A stretch of 64,000 nucleotides of DNA from Neorhizobium huautlense (GTDB lineage Bacteria; Pseudomonadota; Alphaproteobacteria; Rhizobiales; Rhizobiaceae): assembly GCF_030811685.1 (NCBI RefSeq), contig NZ_JAUSRF010000015.1, positions 47,320 through 111,319 of the forward strand, read 5' to 3'. This document shows positions 8,877 through 18,004 of the stretch, piece after piece. The position numbers and the translations under genes were made by a program. Within the stretch, counting starts at the first letter, position 1. Every line of letters begins with the position of its first letter. The notes under the pieces were generated by a model that made no database searches, had not been told where the DNA came from, and was given only the letters and a program-made list of their open reading frames with translations.

Positions 8877-10256
8877 TCAATCCGTCGTCAGGTCTTTCAA
8901 AAAGTCGTCGCACCAGCGATTGATGTCGTATTCGAGGAGATGGTCCATCATCTCGCTCCAGCGCTGCTTGCGCTCTTCCAGCGACATGCTGAGGCCGCGT
9001 GCTATGGCATGCGCCGTGCCTTCGATATCATAGGGGTTCACCAACAGTGCGCCCTTCAATTCGCGGGCCGCACCGGCAAAACGCGACAGCACCAGAACGC
9101 CGGGATCCTCCGGGTCCTGTGCCGCCACATATTCCTTAGCAACGAGGTTCATGCCGTCTCGCAGCGGTGTCACGAGGCCGATCTTGGCAAGCCGGTAAAG
9201 ACCCGCCAGCAGCGGCCGCGCCACCGAGCGGTTGACGTAACGGATCGGCACCCAGTCGACCGTGCCGAGTGCTCCGTTCACGCGGCCCGCCTGTTCCGCC
9301 ACGGTGCGCTGCATCTGTTCGTATTCCGGCACTTCCGAGCGCGATTTCGGCGTGACCTGAAGATAGGTCACCTTGTTCTGATAGGCCGGGTTCAGTTTCA
9401 CGAACTGTTCGAACGCGTCGATGCGTTGGGTAATGCCCTTGGAGTAATCCAGCCGGTCGACGCCGATGATCAGGTCGCGGCCCTCGATGCTGTCCTTGGC
9501 CTTTTTTACCATGGCATTGCGCGATGCCTTGACGGCGTATTCGGCAAAAGCCTTGGTCTCGATGGAGATCGGGTAAGCGCCGCCCTTGAAGGTGCGGCCA
9601 TAGGTCGAAAATTTTCGGCCGCCTTCCATGCGCTCGCCGATACCTTCGCGCACCAGCCCGCCGCCAAAATTGTCGAGATCGAAATCGGTGTGAAAACCGA
9701 CAAGGTCGTATTGCGAAAGCCCGCGCATGATCTGCTCATGTACCGGCATGGCAAACAGCACGTCGGCCGGTGGCCATGGAATATGCAGGAAGAAACCGAT
9801 CTTGTTTTTAAAGCCCATCTGGCGCAGTTCGGCGGCGAGCGGGATCAGGTGATAATCATGCACCCAGATGATGTCGTCTTCTTTCAGGAGCGGCGCCAGC
9901 TTGTGGGCGAAGAAGCGGTTGACGCGAAAATAACCGGCCATTTCCTTGCGGGCATATTCCGCCAGATCCAGCCGGTAATGACAGATCGGCCAAAGCACCC
10001 GGTTGGCAAAACCGTGGTAATATTCCTCGACATCGGTATCGGTCAGGTCGGTCAGCGCATAGGTGATGTTGCCGCGCTCGATGATGTCGAGCTTTTCCGG
10101 TTCGCGGTCACCGCTGGAATTGCCGGACCAGCCCATCCAGATGCCGCCGCGTTCCTCCAGCGCTGCCTGCAATGCAACGGCAAGGCCTCCGGCAGGCGCG
10201 TCACCCGCCTTTTTCGGAATGGTGACGCGGTTCGAAACGACCACAAGGCGGCTCAA
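8877..10256 (-). CDS. otsA: Alpha,alpha-trehalose-phosphate synthase
   Basis: GT20 glycosyltransferase that makes trehalose-6-phosphate from UDP-glucose and glucose-6-phosphate, for osmotic and desiccation protection. The 459-aa protein opens with 'SRLVVVSNRVTIP' and has 'GGLAVALQAAL', the donor/acceptor region 'WVHDYHLIPLAAELR', 'IGVDRLDYSKGITQRI' and the C-terminal 'PLRDGMNLVAKEYVAAQ'. These are the canonical OtsA segments in the right order. It lies 32 bp downstream of otsB on the same strand, making an otsB-otsA operon that carries out both steps of the pathway. Confidence 0.95.
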   Translation of the reverse strand: MSRLVVVSNRVTIPKKAGDAPAGGLAVALQAALEERGGIWMGWSGNSSGDREPEKLDIIERGNITYALTDLTDTDVEEYYHGFANRVLWPICHYRLDLAEYARKEMAGYFRVNRFFAHKLAPLLKEDDIIWVHDYHLIPLAAELRQMGFKNKIGFFLHIPWPPADVLFAMPVHEQIMRGLSQYDLVGFHTDFDLDNFGGGLVREGIGERMEGGRKFSTYGRTFKGGAYPISIETKAFAEYAVKASRNAMVKKAKDSIEGRDLIIGVDRLDYSKGITQRIDAFEQFVKLNPAYQNKVTYLQVTPKSRSEVPEYEQMQRTVAEQAGRVNGALGTVDWVPIRYVNRSVARPLLAGLYRLAKIGLVTPLRDGMNLVAKEYVAAQDPEDPGVLVLSRFAGAARELKGALLVNPYDIEGTAHAIARGLSMSLEERKQRWSEMMDHLLEYDINRWCDDFLKDLTTD

Positions 10257-10288
10257 GGCAAATTCCTTTCAAAATATCAGCGGATGGG

Positions 10289-11098
10289 TCAGCGAGCGAG
10301 GCTGGCCAGAATGTCGCGAAGCTCCTGTGCGGACGAAAGCAGCAGGGTGGCAGCGGTGGTGCTGCCGTCGGGAAGGGTCTTGTCGCCGATGCGGATGGAA
10401 TGCCCGCCGAGTTCGTTGGCGGCGCGAAACATTGCCTCGTCGGTCAGGTCGTCGCCCACGGTAATCGGCAGACGTCCGGCAAAGGGTGCCTCATTCAGAA
10501 AACGCTTCACGGCCTCACCCTTGCTGGCGCGGGCAGGGCGCAGCTCGATCACCATCTTGCCGCGCTGCAGGGAAAATTCGCTGCCAGCCTTCTTCGCTGC
10601 GTTTTCCATCAGCGCATCCAGTTCGGCCTGCCGCTCCGGCGCCTGACGATAATGCGCACCGACGGCAGCACCCTTGTCCTCGATCAGAACGCCATCCCAT
10701 CCGGCCGCATTGGATGCGATTTCCGCCTTCAGCGCTTCGAATTCCGGTGTCACCGTGATGCGGTCCACCGTGCCGCTGGCCATACGCTGCTCCGCGCCAT
10801 GCAGGCCGGCAATCGGAAAGCGGTGCGGTTCAAAAAGCCTGTCGGCGTAGGGGAGGGCACGGCCCGTCACCAATGCCAGGCCGCCGCCGAATTTCTGCGA
10901 GACGGCCGCGAGGTTGGACGGCAGTTCCGGCGGCACGACAATGCCGTCAGGCGTGGCGGCCAGATCGATCAACGTGCCATCGATATCGAAAAAAACGGCG
11001 AACCGGTCGAAGTCGCCAAGAAGATCGCATACGCCGGAAGAAGACGGTGAAAGACCGCCATCCTGCGTGGCTTCACGAGTTTTTGCTTGCTGAGACAT
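10289..11098 (-). CDS. otsB: Trehalose-6-phosphate phosphatase
   Basis: HAD-superfamily phosphatase converting trehalose-6-phosphate to trehalose. HAD motif I is 'FFDIDGTLIDLA' (about residue 26 from the chosen start), with the family's 'GRALPYADRLF' and 'GLHGAEQR' and the motif III/IV region 'PITVGDDLTDEAMFRAAN'. I start at the ATG at 11098 (269 aa), close to E. coli OtsB length. The frame stays open to 11197, but the extra 33 residues have no family character. No strong Shine-Dalgarno is visible at 11098. First gene of the otsB-otsA operon. Confidence 0.92.
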   Translation of the reverse strand: MSQQAKTREATQDGGLSPSSSGVCDLLGDFDRFAVFFDIDGTLIDLAATPDGIVVPPELPSNLAAVSQKFGGGLALVTGRALPYADRLFEPHRFPIAGLHGAEQRMASGTVDRITVTPEFEALKAEIASNAAGWDGVLIEDKGAAVGAHYRQAPERQAELDALMENAAKKAGSEFSLQRGKMVIELRPARASKGEAVKRFLNEAPFAGRLPITVGDDLTDEAMFRAANELGGHSIRIGDKTLPDGSTTAATLLLSSAQELRDILASLAR

Positions 11099-11354
11099 GC
11101 GGTGATAACTAGGTCCGGTCTGCCCAGCGGCAACCCCGCTTGCCCGGAAATGGCCGCACTTATGCCGTTCCGTACGGTACCGGTCGATCGTGTCCATCGC
11201 GCAACACTGTTTATATGCGTTGCAAAATGTGAAGCCTCAACCGTCGTAATTCCGTCACGAATGCTGCTAGGTTAAGCTTTCATTAGCCAAATGCGTCGAC
11301 CCTTTGAAATATGCGCCGCGTCATGTTCGCGGTCTCGATCGGAGCAGTGAACCC

Positions 11355-12161
11355 ATGTGCCGTTGGGCAGCCTATCGTGGTAACCCTCTTTATCTCGAAG
11401 AGCTTGTATCCTCGCCCGCACATTCGCTGATCGAACAGTCCCATTGCGCCAACCGTGCCAAGACCGCCACCAATGGCGATGGTTTTGGCATTGCCTGGTA
11501 TGGCGATCATCCGGAACCCGGTCGTTACCGCGATATCCTGCCGGCCTGGTCGGATTGCAATCTGCGCAGTCTCGCCCGCCAGATCCGTTCGCCGCTGTTT
11601 CTGGCGCATGTGCGCGCCGCCACCAATGGCGGAACGCGGCGAGACAACTGTCATCCTTTCGTGCATGGCCGCTGGTCCTTCATGCACAATGGCCAGATTT
11701 CCGGGTTCGAGCGTATTCGCCGCCGCATGGAAGCGCTGCTGCCCGATACGCTGTTCGATGCCCGCGCAGGAACGACCGATTCCGAGCTTCTGTTCCTGCT
11801 CGCCCTGCATTTCGGCCTGGAGAACGATCCACTCGGCGCAGTGGCGGAAGCCATCGCCACGGTCGAGGATTTTTCGCATCGTCATGGTGGTGATGCGCTG
11901 GTGCGGTTCACCGCCGCCTTTTCCGATGGCGGCCGGCTTTACGCGGTGCGTTATGCCACCGACCACAAGCCGCCGACGCTTTATGCAGCACCGATGGGCG
12001 GTAAATGCGGGAAAACGACGGGTTATTGCCTCGTCTCCGAACCGCTCAACGATGATGTCGATGCGTGGATGGAAATCCCGGATGGCAGCGCCATCACGCT
12101 CTGCGACGACGGCATGAAGCGGGAAATTTTCGAGCCGAAGCTGCTGTCGGTCGCGGCCTGA
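11355..12161 (+). CDS. Class II glutamine amidotransferase (YafJ-type)
   Basis: A 268-aa stand-alone glutaminase-fold protein. The start 'MCRWAAYRG' puts Cys at position 2, the N-terminal nucleophile that class II amidotransferases expose after Met removal. The chosen ATG at 11355 follows CGGAGCAG. Other class II features are the Asn/Gly pair 'NGDGFGIAWYG', 'HVRAATNGG' and 'CHPFVHGRWSFMHNGQI'. There is no synthetase domain, so the acceptor of the ammonia is unknown; relatives include YafJ/DUG3-like proteins, and DUG3-type members hydrolyse gamma-glutamyl peptides. It is divergent from otsB, and its stop codon directly abuts that of the YjbR gene. Confidence 0.85.
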   Translation: MCRWAAYRGNPLYLEELVSSPAHSLIEQSHCANRAKTATNGDGFGIAWYGDHPEPGRYRDILPAWSDCNLRSLARQIRSPLFLAHVRAATNGGTRRDNCHPFVHGRWSFMHNGQISGFERIRRRMEALLPDTLFDARAGTTDSELLFLLALHFGLENDPLGAVAEAIATVEDFSHRHGGDALVRFTAAFSDGGRLYAVRYATDHKPPTLYAAPMGGKCGKTTGYCLVSEPLNDDVDAWMEIPDGSAITLCDDGMKREIFEPKLLSVAA

Positions 12162-12524
12162 TCATTTTGCGGGCAGGGTGATGCCCAGTTCCGTCCGGAG
12201 TTTTTTGGTCAGCCCGGCAGCCACCAGCTCGTATGATCTGGTCATGTAATGCGCGATCTCGTCCTTCGATAACGGCGCGCCAGATCCGATCTCCACCCAT
12301 TTGCGCTTGGCGAAATAGGGGGCCTGGCCGATGCCTTCGAGCGCGGTCAGGATCTCAAAACTTTCTTCCGAACATTTGACGACGATACGCGCCTCGCTAT
12401 CGCCCAGAAGCGCAAAGGCCTTGTCGCCCACCTTGGCCACATGGCTGTCCCACTGGTCCACGAAACTCGTGCCCGGCAGCTTTTTCACAAAGGCATCAAA
12501 ACCGCTTTTCGTGAACAGGCTCAT
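12162..12524 (-). CDS. MmcQ/YjbR-family protein
   Basis: A 120-aa protein of the YjbR/CyaY-like fold (DUF419), often called DNA-binding by structural analogy only. Visible family features are 'VAKVGDKAFALLGD', 'IVVKCSEESFEIL' and the basic/aromatic 'YFAKRKWVEIGSGAPLSKDEI' near residue 70. It begins about 17 bp downstream of the coaBC stop on the same strand side and ends without any spacer against the convergent amidotransferase gene. Function is not established. Confidence 0.8.
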   Translation of the reverse strand: MSLFTKSGFDAFVKKLPGTSFVDQWDSHVAKVGDKAFALLGDSEARIVVKCSEESFEILTALEGIGQAPYFAKRKWVEIGSGAPLSKDEIAHYMTRSYELVAAGLTKKLRTELGITLPAK

Positions 12525-12541
12525 ATCCGCGCTCCCGTGTT

Positions 12542-13750
12542 TCAGCCGGCAAACCGTGCCGCGATCAGGGCTGCCAGCCGTTCTGCCACATCATTCTTGG
12601 AAAGGTCGGGCCACACATCGATGCCGTCGGCCGCGATGATGTTGACGCGATTGTGGTCTCCGCCCATCACGCCGGTTTCAGGTGAAACGTCGTTTGCAAC
12701 AATCAGGTCAGCACCCTTGCGCTCCAGCTTGGCGCGACCGTTGGTCTCGACATTCTGGGTTTCCGCCGCAAAACCGACGACGAGTTTAGGCCGTTGCGCA
12801 TGGTGGCCCACGGTTTTCAAAATATCCGGGTTTTCCGTCAGTGCCAGCGGGGCAGGGGCCTCGCCCGGCTGTTTTTTGATTTTTTGATCCGCCGATGCCG
12901 CGACACGCCAGTCCGCCACTGCCGCCACCATCACGGCGATATCGGCCGGCAATTGTGCTTCCACGGCCCCCAGCATTTCGGTGGCCGTTTCCACATGAAC
13001 GGTGGTCACGCCAACCGGGTCAGGGATCGTGACCGGGCCGGATATCAGCCTCACGTCGGCTCCAAGTCTCGCCAGCGCCGCAGCGATCGAATGGCCCTGT
13101 TTGCCGGAGGAGCGATTGGCGATGTACCGCACCGGGTCGATCGGCTCATGCGTCGGCCCGGAGGTAACGATCACCTTGCGGCCCTGAAGCGGCTTTGGTC
13201 CAGCATCGACCATGCCGATCACCGCTTCGACGATCTGAAGCGGCTCAGCCATGCGACCGATACCCGCCTCGTTGCTTTCGGCCATCTCGCCCGCCATCGG
13301 GCCAATGAAGGATATGCCGTCCGCCTTCAGCGTCTCGACATTGCGCCGCGTCGCCTTCGCCTCCCACATCTTTGGGTTCATCGCCGGTGCGATCAGAACG
13401 GGTCGGTCGGTGGCAAGAAGCACGGCACTGGCCAGATCGTCGGCCAGACCATGCGCCATCTTCGCCATCAAATTGGCCGTTGCCGGCGCCACCAGAACGA
13501 GGTCGCAATCGCGCGCCAGCCTTATGTGGCCGACATCCTGCTCATCCTCGCGCGAAAACAGTTCGGTATAGACATGGCCGGAAGACAGCGCGCCGACGGC
13601 CAGCGGCGTCACGAATTCCTGCGCTGCCTTGGTCATCACCGGCCGCACCTCGGCACCGCGCTCGCGCAACCGGCGGATCAGGTCGAGGCTTTTATAGGCG
13701 GCAATGCCGCCGCTGATGATGAGAAGAATACGCTTGCCCGAAAGATCCAT
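12542..13750 (-). CDS. coaBC: Bifunctional phosphopantothenoylcysteine decarboxylase/phosphopantothenate-cysteine ligase
   Basis: Two consecutive steps of coenzyme A synthesis in one 402-aa polypeptide. The N-terminal flavoprotein CoaC domain (about 1-180) shows 'ISGGIAAYKSLDLIR', 'LVLVAPATANLMAKMAHGLADD' and the substrate clamp 'APAMNPKMWE'. The C-terminal CoaB domain (about 190-400) begins 'KVIVTSGPTHEPIDPVRYIANR' with 'SSGKQGHSIA', and has 'VVGFAAETQN' and 'DLIVANDV'. Length and domain order are standard. The gene lies downstream of about 90 bp separating it from the COG3904-like gene; both are on the minus strand. Confidence 0.95.
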   Translation of the reverse strand: MDLSGKRILLIISGGIAAYKSLDLIRRLRERGAEVRPVMTKAAQEFVTPLAVGALSSGHVYTELFSREDEQDVGHIRLARDCDLVLVAPATANLMAKMAHGLADDLASAVLLATDRPVLIAPAMNPKMWEAKATRRNVETLKADGISFIGPMAGEMAESNEAGIGRMAEPLQIVEAVIGMVDAGPKPLQGRKVIVTSGPTHEPIDPVRYIANRSSGKQGHSIAAALARLGADVRLISGPVTIPDPVGVTTVHVETATEMLGAVEAQLPADIAVMVAAVADWRVAASADQKIKKQPGEAPAPLALTENPDILKTVGHHAQRPKLVVGFAAETQNVETNGRAKLERKGADLIVANDVSPETGVMGGDHNRVNIIAADGIDVWPDLSKNDVAERLAALIAARFAG

Positions 13751-13838
13751 GGCTCTGCCCGCTAAAATGTTGGCCGGAAGCTAAGCCTTTGAGGCAGAAG
13801 TTGCAATCGTACGGACTGTACGATGCGGCAATAGACCG

Positions 13839-14690
13839 TCAGGGTCGTCTCGCCGGTGCTGCCGCCTGCGGCGTCACGCCCGGCGTGGTCAGCTTGAAAT
13901 CCGCCAGTTCTTTTGGTGTCAGGTAATAGAGCCGGTCCGGCGGTGTCTCCAGCGCCTTTAGCCAGACGCCGGCGCCGATGCCCATTTCCTCCAGATGCCG
14001 GGCAATCCGTGCCGTGGTGGATTGTGCCGCCGACATTGCCTCTTCCGGCGAAGGTCGCTCGCGGCTGCCGTTGAACACCTGATGCACGCCGATCACCGCA
14101 TCCTTTTCCGCGATCCGCATCACGCCGCCAGCAAACACGATCGGGCAGGAGGAAGCGCAGAGCGCCTTTTCCCTGACCCGTGTCACCAGCTTTTTCTCTC
14201 GAATGAGTTTCGACATGGCGATGGCGTCCTCCACCGCGCCACCCGGAGAATTGAGTGCCACCGTTTTTACATATTCGCCGCGCGCCTCGATCTCCGTTTT
14301 GAAACGCTCGGCCGCACCCGGATCGATCGCCCCTTCCGCCAGCAGAACGCCGCCGCCGGTGAGGTTGAAGGTGATCGGCTTGCGCAGCACTTCGGCGGGG
14401 CTTGCCGGTGCCACCGGCGGCGCATGCGGTGTGCCCTCCGTCAGAGCCGGCGGAAGAACAGGCGCATCCGTCGTCAGCGGATCGTGGCCGGGCAGGCTTG
14501 TATCCGTCCCGGTAGTGGCGACCTCATAGACATCGACGGCCAGAAACGTCACCGCCGCGCCCAGCAGCATGTAGAAGGCCGTGCGCATGATCGCGCCGTC
14601 GTCTATCGACACGAGAGCCTGTTTCAGGCTGCGGCGCTTCTTTGGTTCGGCCGTGACATTGGTGGCGATGGATCGGCTGAACTGGTTCAC
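13839..14690 (-). CDS. Membrane-anchored protein with ClpP/crotonase-like fold (COG3904 type)
   Basis: A 283-aa protein with a basic N-terminus, one transmembrane segment (about 36-56, 'AFYMLLGAAVTFLAVDVY'), a Pro/Thr-rich linker to about residue 100 and a C-terminal domain resembling predicted periplasmic COG3904 proteins. That domain has 'TVALNSPGGAVEDAIAMSKLI', a serine-peptidase-like oxyanion stretch, and 'CASSCPIVFAGGVMRIA', with Ser next to two Cys where ClpP/SppA relatives place the nucleophile. It starts with GTG only 3 bp after the upstream gene's stop, so the two are surely cotranscribed. Proteolytic activity is inferred only from fold resemblance. Confidence 0.7.
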   Translation of the reverse strand: MNQFSRSIATNVTAEPKKRRSLKQALVSIDDGAIMRTAFYMLLGAAVTFLAVDVYEVATTGTDTSLPGHDPLTTDAPVLPPALTEGTPHAPPVAPASPAEVLRKPITFNLTGGGVLLAEGAIDPGAAERFKTEIEARGEYVKTVALNSPGGAVEDAIAMSKLIREKKLVTRVREKALCASSCPIVFAGGVMRIAEKDAVIGVHQVFNGSRERPSPEEAMSAAQSTTARIARHLEEMGIGAGVWLKALETPPDRLYYLTPKELADFKLTTPGVTPQAAAPARRP

Positions 14691-14693
14691 GGA

Positions 14694-16103
14694 TCAGGGG
14701 CCCTTGCGCGGGTTTTTGGCTGGATCGAAGCTCGCGACATTGGTTGCGTGATGCGGGTCGTCGCCTTCCGTTGTCCGCAGATGATGCTCGTCATCTCGGT
14801 TCTCGGCCCGGTTTTCTGCCCGGTCGTCGGCTTCGTGTTCGCGGTGCGCGCGCGTGTCTGCGGCAGCTAGCGCCACCTCTTCGGCTGTCGGGGCATCTTT
14901 CACCTTCGCCTCGGCCGCCTTTTCCGAAATTGCCTTCTGCAATGCCAGCGTTTCCATCAGTTCGGCCACGGTCAGCCGTTCGGCAAAGGACATGCCTTCT
15001 TCCTGCCGGCGGATGGCGCCGTGCACGACGGCAAGGATAAACACCATGACGCCGGGCAGAAGATCGATCGAGATCGCTCCGGCCCATGCCGGAATGAAAT
15101 CTGACGCATATTCCAGCACGGCTTCGGCCGGCGAAAGTGGCACGAAACGGCGCTCGGCTATCGGCGGACGTTCAAGAATTTCGTCGGCCGCTTTTGCCAG
15201 TGCTTTCGATTGCGCAGCGACGGATGCCTTCACCGTCTCCATCACCTGGTTCTGGCGGTTGACGAGGTCGGGGGCCGCGCCATCCGGCACCGGCGCGATG
15301 AAGCCGAGCGACAGGTCGTCGGCGGCACGGCGGATCGAAGGCGCAACGGACATCTGCGAAAGCTGCGTCATGACATTGGTCAGCGCCACGGCTTCCGTCG
15401 AGAACTGGTCGGCACGCGGTTCGATCGAGCCCGGCGTCGAGAGAATGCGGCGCATCGTCTCGATCCGCTTCTGGCCCTGTTCCACCAGTTCGCTGACCTG
15501 TTCACGTGAGGCGTTGATATTGCCTTCCAGCGATTTCATCTGCGCCGACATCTGGGTCAGCAGCTGTACCACGCTGCCGGAACCGGTCGTGCCGGTCAGC
15601 GAACCGGACTGGCGCTCAACAGCGGCCAGTTGCGAAAAGCGTTCGGAAGCGCGCTGGATATCCGGCAGTAGGCTTTGCGCGGCCAGCGCATTCTGGTGGG
15701 CGCGGTCCAGATCGGCAGCGTAATCTTCCACCGAACGGGACAGATGCTGTTCCACCGCAGCGGAGCCGGCAAGGGCTGCCGCATTCAGCCAGCTCGACAT
15801 GGACATGATCATCGCGCAGCCTGCCGCCATCACGAACAATAGGCCCGTGCGCCCGGTGCGGCTCGTCACATGCGGGTAGAACCGCATCATGTAGGACCAG
15901 AAGGCATAGATGCCGACCGAGACCGATACGGAATAGATGATGGCGGCAAAAAACACCGCCGTCGGCGATCCATCGAGGATCGTGCGTGCGCCCAGATAGG
16001 TATAGACGCCGGAGGCCAGTGCCAGCACGGCCAGCGCAAAACGGGTCATGGTTTCGACGGCAGCGACGCCGTCAGTCAAGCGGTGCGAAGCGCCAAGCGC
16101 CAT
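14694..16103 (-). CDS. Coiled-coil membrane protein of unknown function
   Basis: A 469-aa protein from the ATG at 16103, chosen because GGAGG lies 5 nt upstream (the open frame extends to 16148). It has three hydrophobic segments near the N-terminus (about 20-41, 51-72 and 88-110), then a long Gln/Glu/Ala-rich helical region (about 125-310) predicted by composition to form coiled coil. A further hydrophobic segment follows at about 345-370 ('ISIDLLPGVMVFILAVVHGA'). The cytoplasmic tail ends in a strongly charged His/Asp/Arg/Glu run. I do not recognise the family. The tight link (3 bp) to the ClpP-like gene suggests a joint envelope role. Confidence 0.7.
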   Translation of the reverse strand: MALGASHRLTDGVAAVETMTRFALAVLALASGVYTYLGARTILDGSPTAVFFAAIIYSVSVSVGIYAFWSYMMRFYPHVTSRTGRTGLLFVMAAGCAMIMSMSSWLNAAALAGSAAVEQHLSRSVEDYAADLDRAHQNALAAQSLLPDIQRASERFSQLAAVERQSGSLTGTTGSGSVVQLLTQMSAQMKSLEGNINASREQVSELVEQGQKRIETMRRILSTPGSIEPRADQFSTEAVALTNVMTQLSQMSVAPSIRRAADDLSLGFIAPVPDGAAPDLVNRQNQVMETVKASVAAQSKALAKAADEILERPPIAERRFVPLSPAEAVLEYASDFIPAWAGAISIDLLPGVMVFILAVVHGAIRRQEEGMSFAERLTVAELMETLALQKAISEKAAEAKVKDAPTAEEVALAAADTRAHREHEADDRAENRAENRDDEHHLRTTEGDDPHHATNVASFDPAKNPRKGP

Positions 16104-16302
16104 GAGGCCTCCAGAGGGCAATGGTGAGAGGAATGTATTCCTTAACAAGGAATGAAGAAGCTGGCGGAATGATGGCGGTGCGTTGCGGCAGTCGTCAATG
16201 GTCGCCGCCCGTCTTTTGCCGTGGCAATGGAGTTTCGCGATTTTCGGTTAATGGCAGGCGCTGGCGACAAGGCCGGTCGGGGGAGAAGAAAGGGAGCGCG
16301 CA

Positions 16303-17964
16303 TTATCCCAGCCGGATATGCGGCACGCCCTTTTTCTCCACCTCGTCCAGCGCCTCGTCATAACCGGCATCGGCATAACGGATGACGCCCAGCGCCGTGT
16401 CGTTGGTCAGCGCATGGTCGAGCCGTTCGTCGGCTTCCGGGCTGCCATCGGCCACCACCGTCACGCCGCAACTGGTCATGTAACCGGCATAACCACCACC
16501 GCCGGAATGCACGACCACGAGATCGGCCATGGATGAGCACAGCATCATCGCATCCAGCAACGGCCAGTCGGCAATCGCATCCGATCCGTCCTTCATCCGC
16601 TCGGTCATGATATTGGGATGCGCCATGGCGCCGGCATCTAGATGATCGCGTGAAAAGGCGATCGGCCCCGCCAGTTCGCCGTTCGCCACCAGTTCGTTGA
16701 CCTTGCGCGCCAGAGCGGTGCGCTCGCCATGGCCCAGCCACGCAATGCGCGCCGGCAATCCCTCGAACGGGATATTGTCTCGCGCCAGCCTTATCCAGTT
16801 TGTGATGATCCTGTTATCCGGAAACATCTCGATCAGCAGATCATCGATATGGGCAATATCGCTGGCCTCGCCCGACAGCGCCATCCAGCGGAAAGGCCCG
16901 ATGGCGCGGGCAAACAGCGGCCGCAGATAGGCTTCGGTAAAGATTGGGATATCGAACGCGTTTGTGACGCCGCCTTCGCGCGCCTGTGTGCGGATCAGGT
17001 TGCCGTTGTCAAAAACTTCTGCGCCTGCCTTTTGGAAATCCAGCATCGCCTGAACATGATCGACGATCGAGGCACGGCTTGCCGCCATCAACTGGCCCTG
17101 ACCATCCTTGCGCAGGTTTTTCACGGTCGCCAGATCCATGCCCTTCGGCACGTAACCGTAGACGAGGTCATGCGCCGACGTCTGGTCGGTCACGATATCC
17201 GGCACGATACCACGCCGAAAAATCTCCGGGTAGAGCGCGGCTGCATTGCCGACGAGACCGATGGAGATCGCACGCTTCTCCTTAACCGCCGCATCGATCA
17301 TGGCCAGTGCCGCATCGAGATTCGGGGCAATCTCGTCGAGATAACCGATCGCCTTGCGTTTTGCCGCACGCTCAGGGTCGATGTCGATGCAGAGGATCGC
17401 CGCTCCCGCCATGCGCCCGGCCAGCGGCTGCGCGCCGCCCATCCCGCCAAGGCCGGCGGTCAGAATGAAACGACCCGCGAGATCGCCACCGAACCGTCGC
17501 TCGGCAATCCGCATGAAAATTTCATACGTGCCCTGAATGACGCCCTGGCTGCCGATATATTGCCAGGCGCCAGCGGTCAGCCCGCCCCAGCAGATCAGGC
17601 CCTTGCGTTCCAGCTCGTAAAAATATTCGGCCTTCGCCCATTGGCCGACGATGTTGCAATTGGCCATGATGACAAGAGGCGCCTTGGCATGGGTCTTCAT
17701 CAACCCCACCGGCTTGCCGGACTGGATCAGCAGCGTCTGGTCCTCGTCCATCGTCGTCAGCGTCTCGACGATCGCCTTGTGGGATGCCCAGTTGCGCGCC
17801 GCCTTGCCGAGTGCGGCATAGACCACGAGATTGTCCGGGTCCTCACCCACCGACAGCACGTTTTCCAGAAGCCGCAACAACGCCTCCTGCCGCCAGCCTT
17901 TGGCGCGCAGTTCCGGCCCGCCGGGAATGGGGAAATCGGGGTGACGCGGATTGGGTTTTGACAT
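16303..17964 (-). CDS. Urocanase-family hydratase, probable thiourocanate hydratase
   Basis: A 553-aa member of the urocanase (HutU) family with the NAD+-binding 'TAGLGGMGGAQPLA' (about 169-182), 'YIGSQGVIQGTYE' and 'VTDQTSAHD'. Two catalytic hallmarks differ from true HutU. The 'ARICW' segment holding the essential Cys (Cys410 in the Pseudomonas enzyme) reads ARIAW with Ala408, and the 'HHGGGVG' motif reads HSGGGGY (about 486-492). It is the last gene of a four-gene operon behind a MIO-free HAL homologue, an M20 amidohydrolase and a DUF917 protein. I therefore infer thiourocanate rather than urocanate as substrate. An automatic label of urocanate hydratase would miss these substitutions. Confidence 0.75.
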   Translation of the reverse strand: MSKPNPRHPDFPIPGGPELRAKGWRQEALLRLLENVLSVGEDPDNLVVYAALGKAARNWASHKAIVETLTTMDEDQTLLIQSGKPVGLMKTHAKAPLVIMANCNIVGQWAKAEYFYELERKGLICWGGLTAGAWQYIGSQGVIQGTYEIFMRIAERRFGGDLAGRFILTAGLGGMGGAQPLAGRMAGAAILCIDIDPERAAKRKAIGYLDEIAPNLDAALAMIDAAVKEKRAISIGLVGNAAALYPEIFRRGIVPDIVTDQTSAHDLVYGYVPKGMDLATVKNLRKDGQGQLMAASRASIVDHVQAMLDFQKAGAEVFDNGNLIRTQAREGGVTNAFDIPIFTEAYLRPLFARAIGPFRWMALSGEASDIAHIDDLLIEMFPDNRIITNWIRLARDNIPFEGLPARIAWLGHGERTALARKVNELVANGELAGPIAFSRDHLDAGAMAHPNIMTERMKDGSDAIADWPLLDAMMLCSSMADLVVVHSGGGGYAGYMTSCGVTVVADGSPEADERLDHALTNDTALGVIRYADAGYDEALDEVEKKGVPHIRLG

Positions 17965-18004
17965 GCGGGTCTCCTCCGTGTTTCGGGGGCTCAGGACTGC
18001 CTTC

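Noticed and set aside
8589..10646. 685-codon plus-strand open frame opposite the YigZ gene, otsA and otsB
   Set aside because: Antisense shadow of otsA and neighbours; no motif, no ribosome site.
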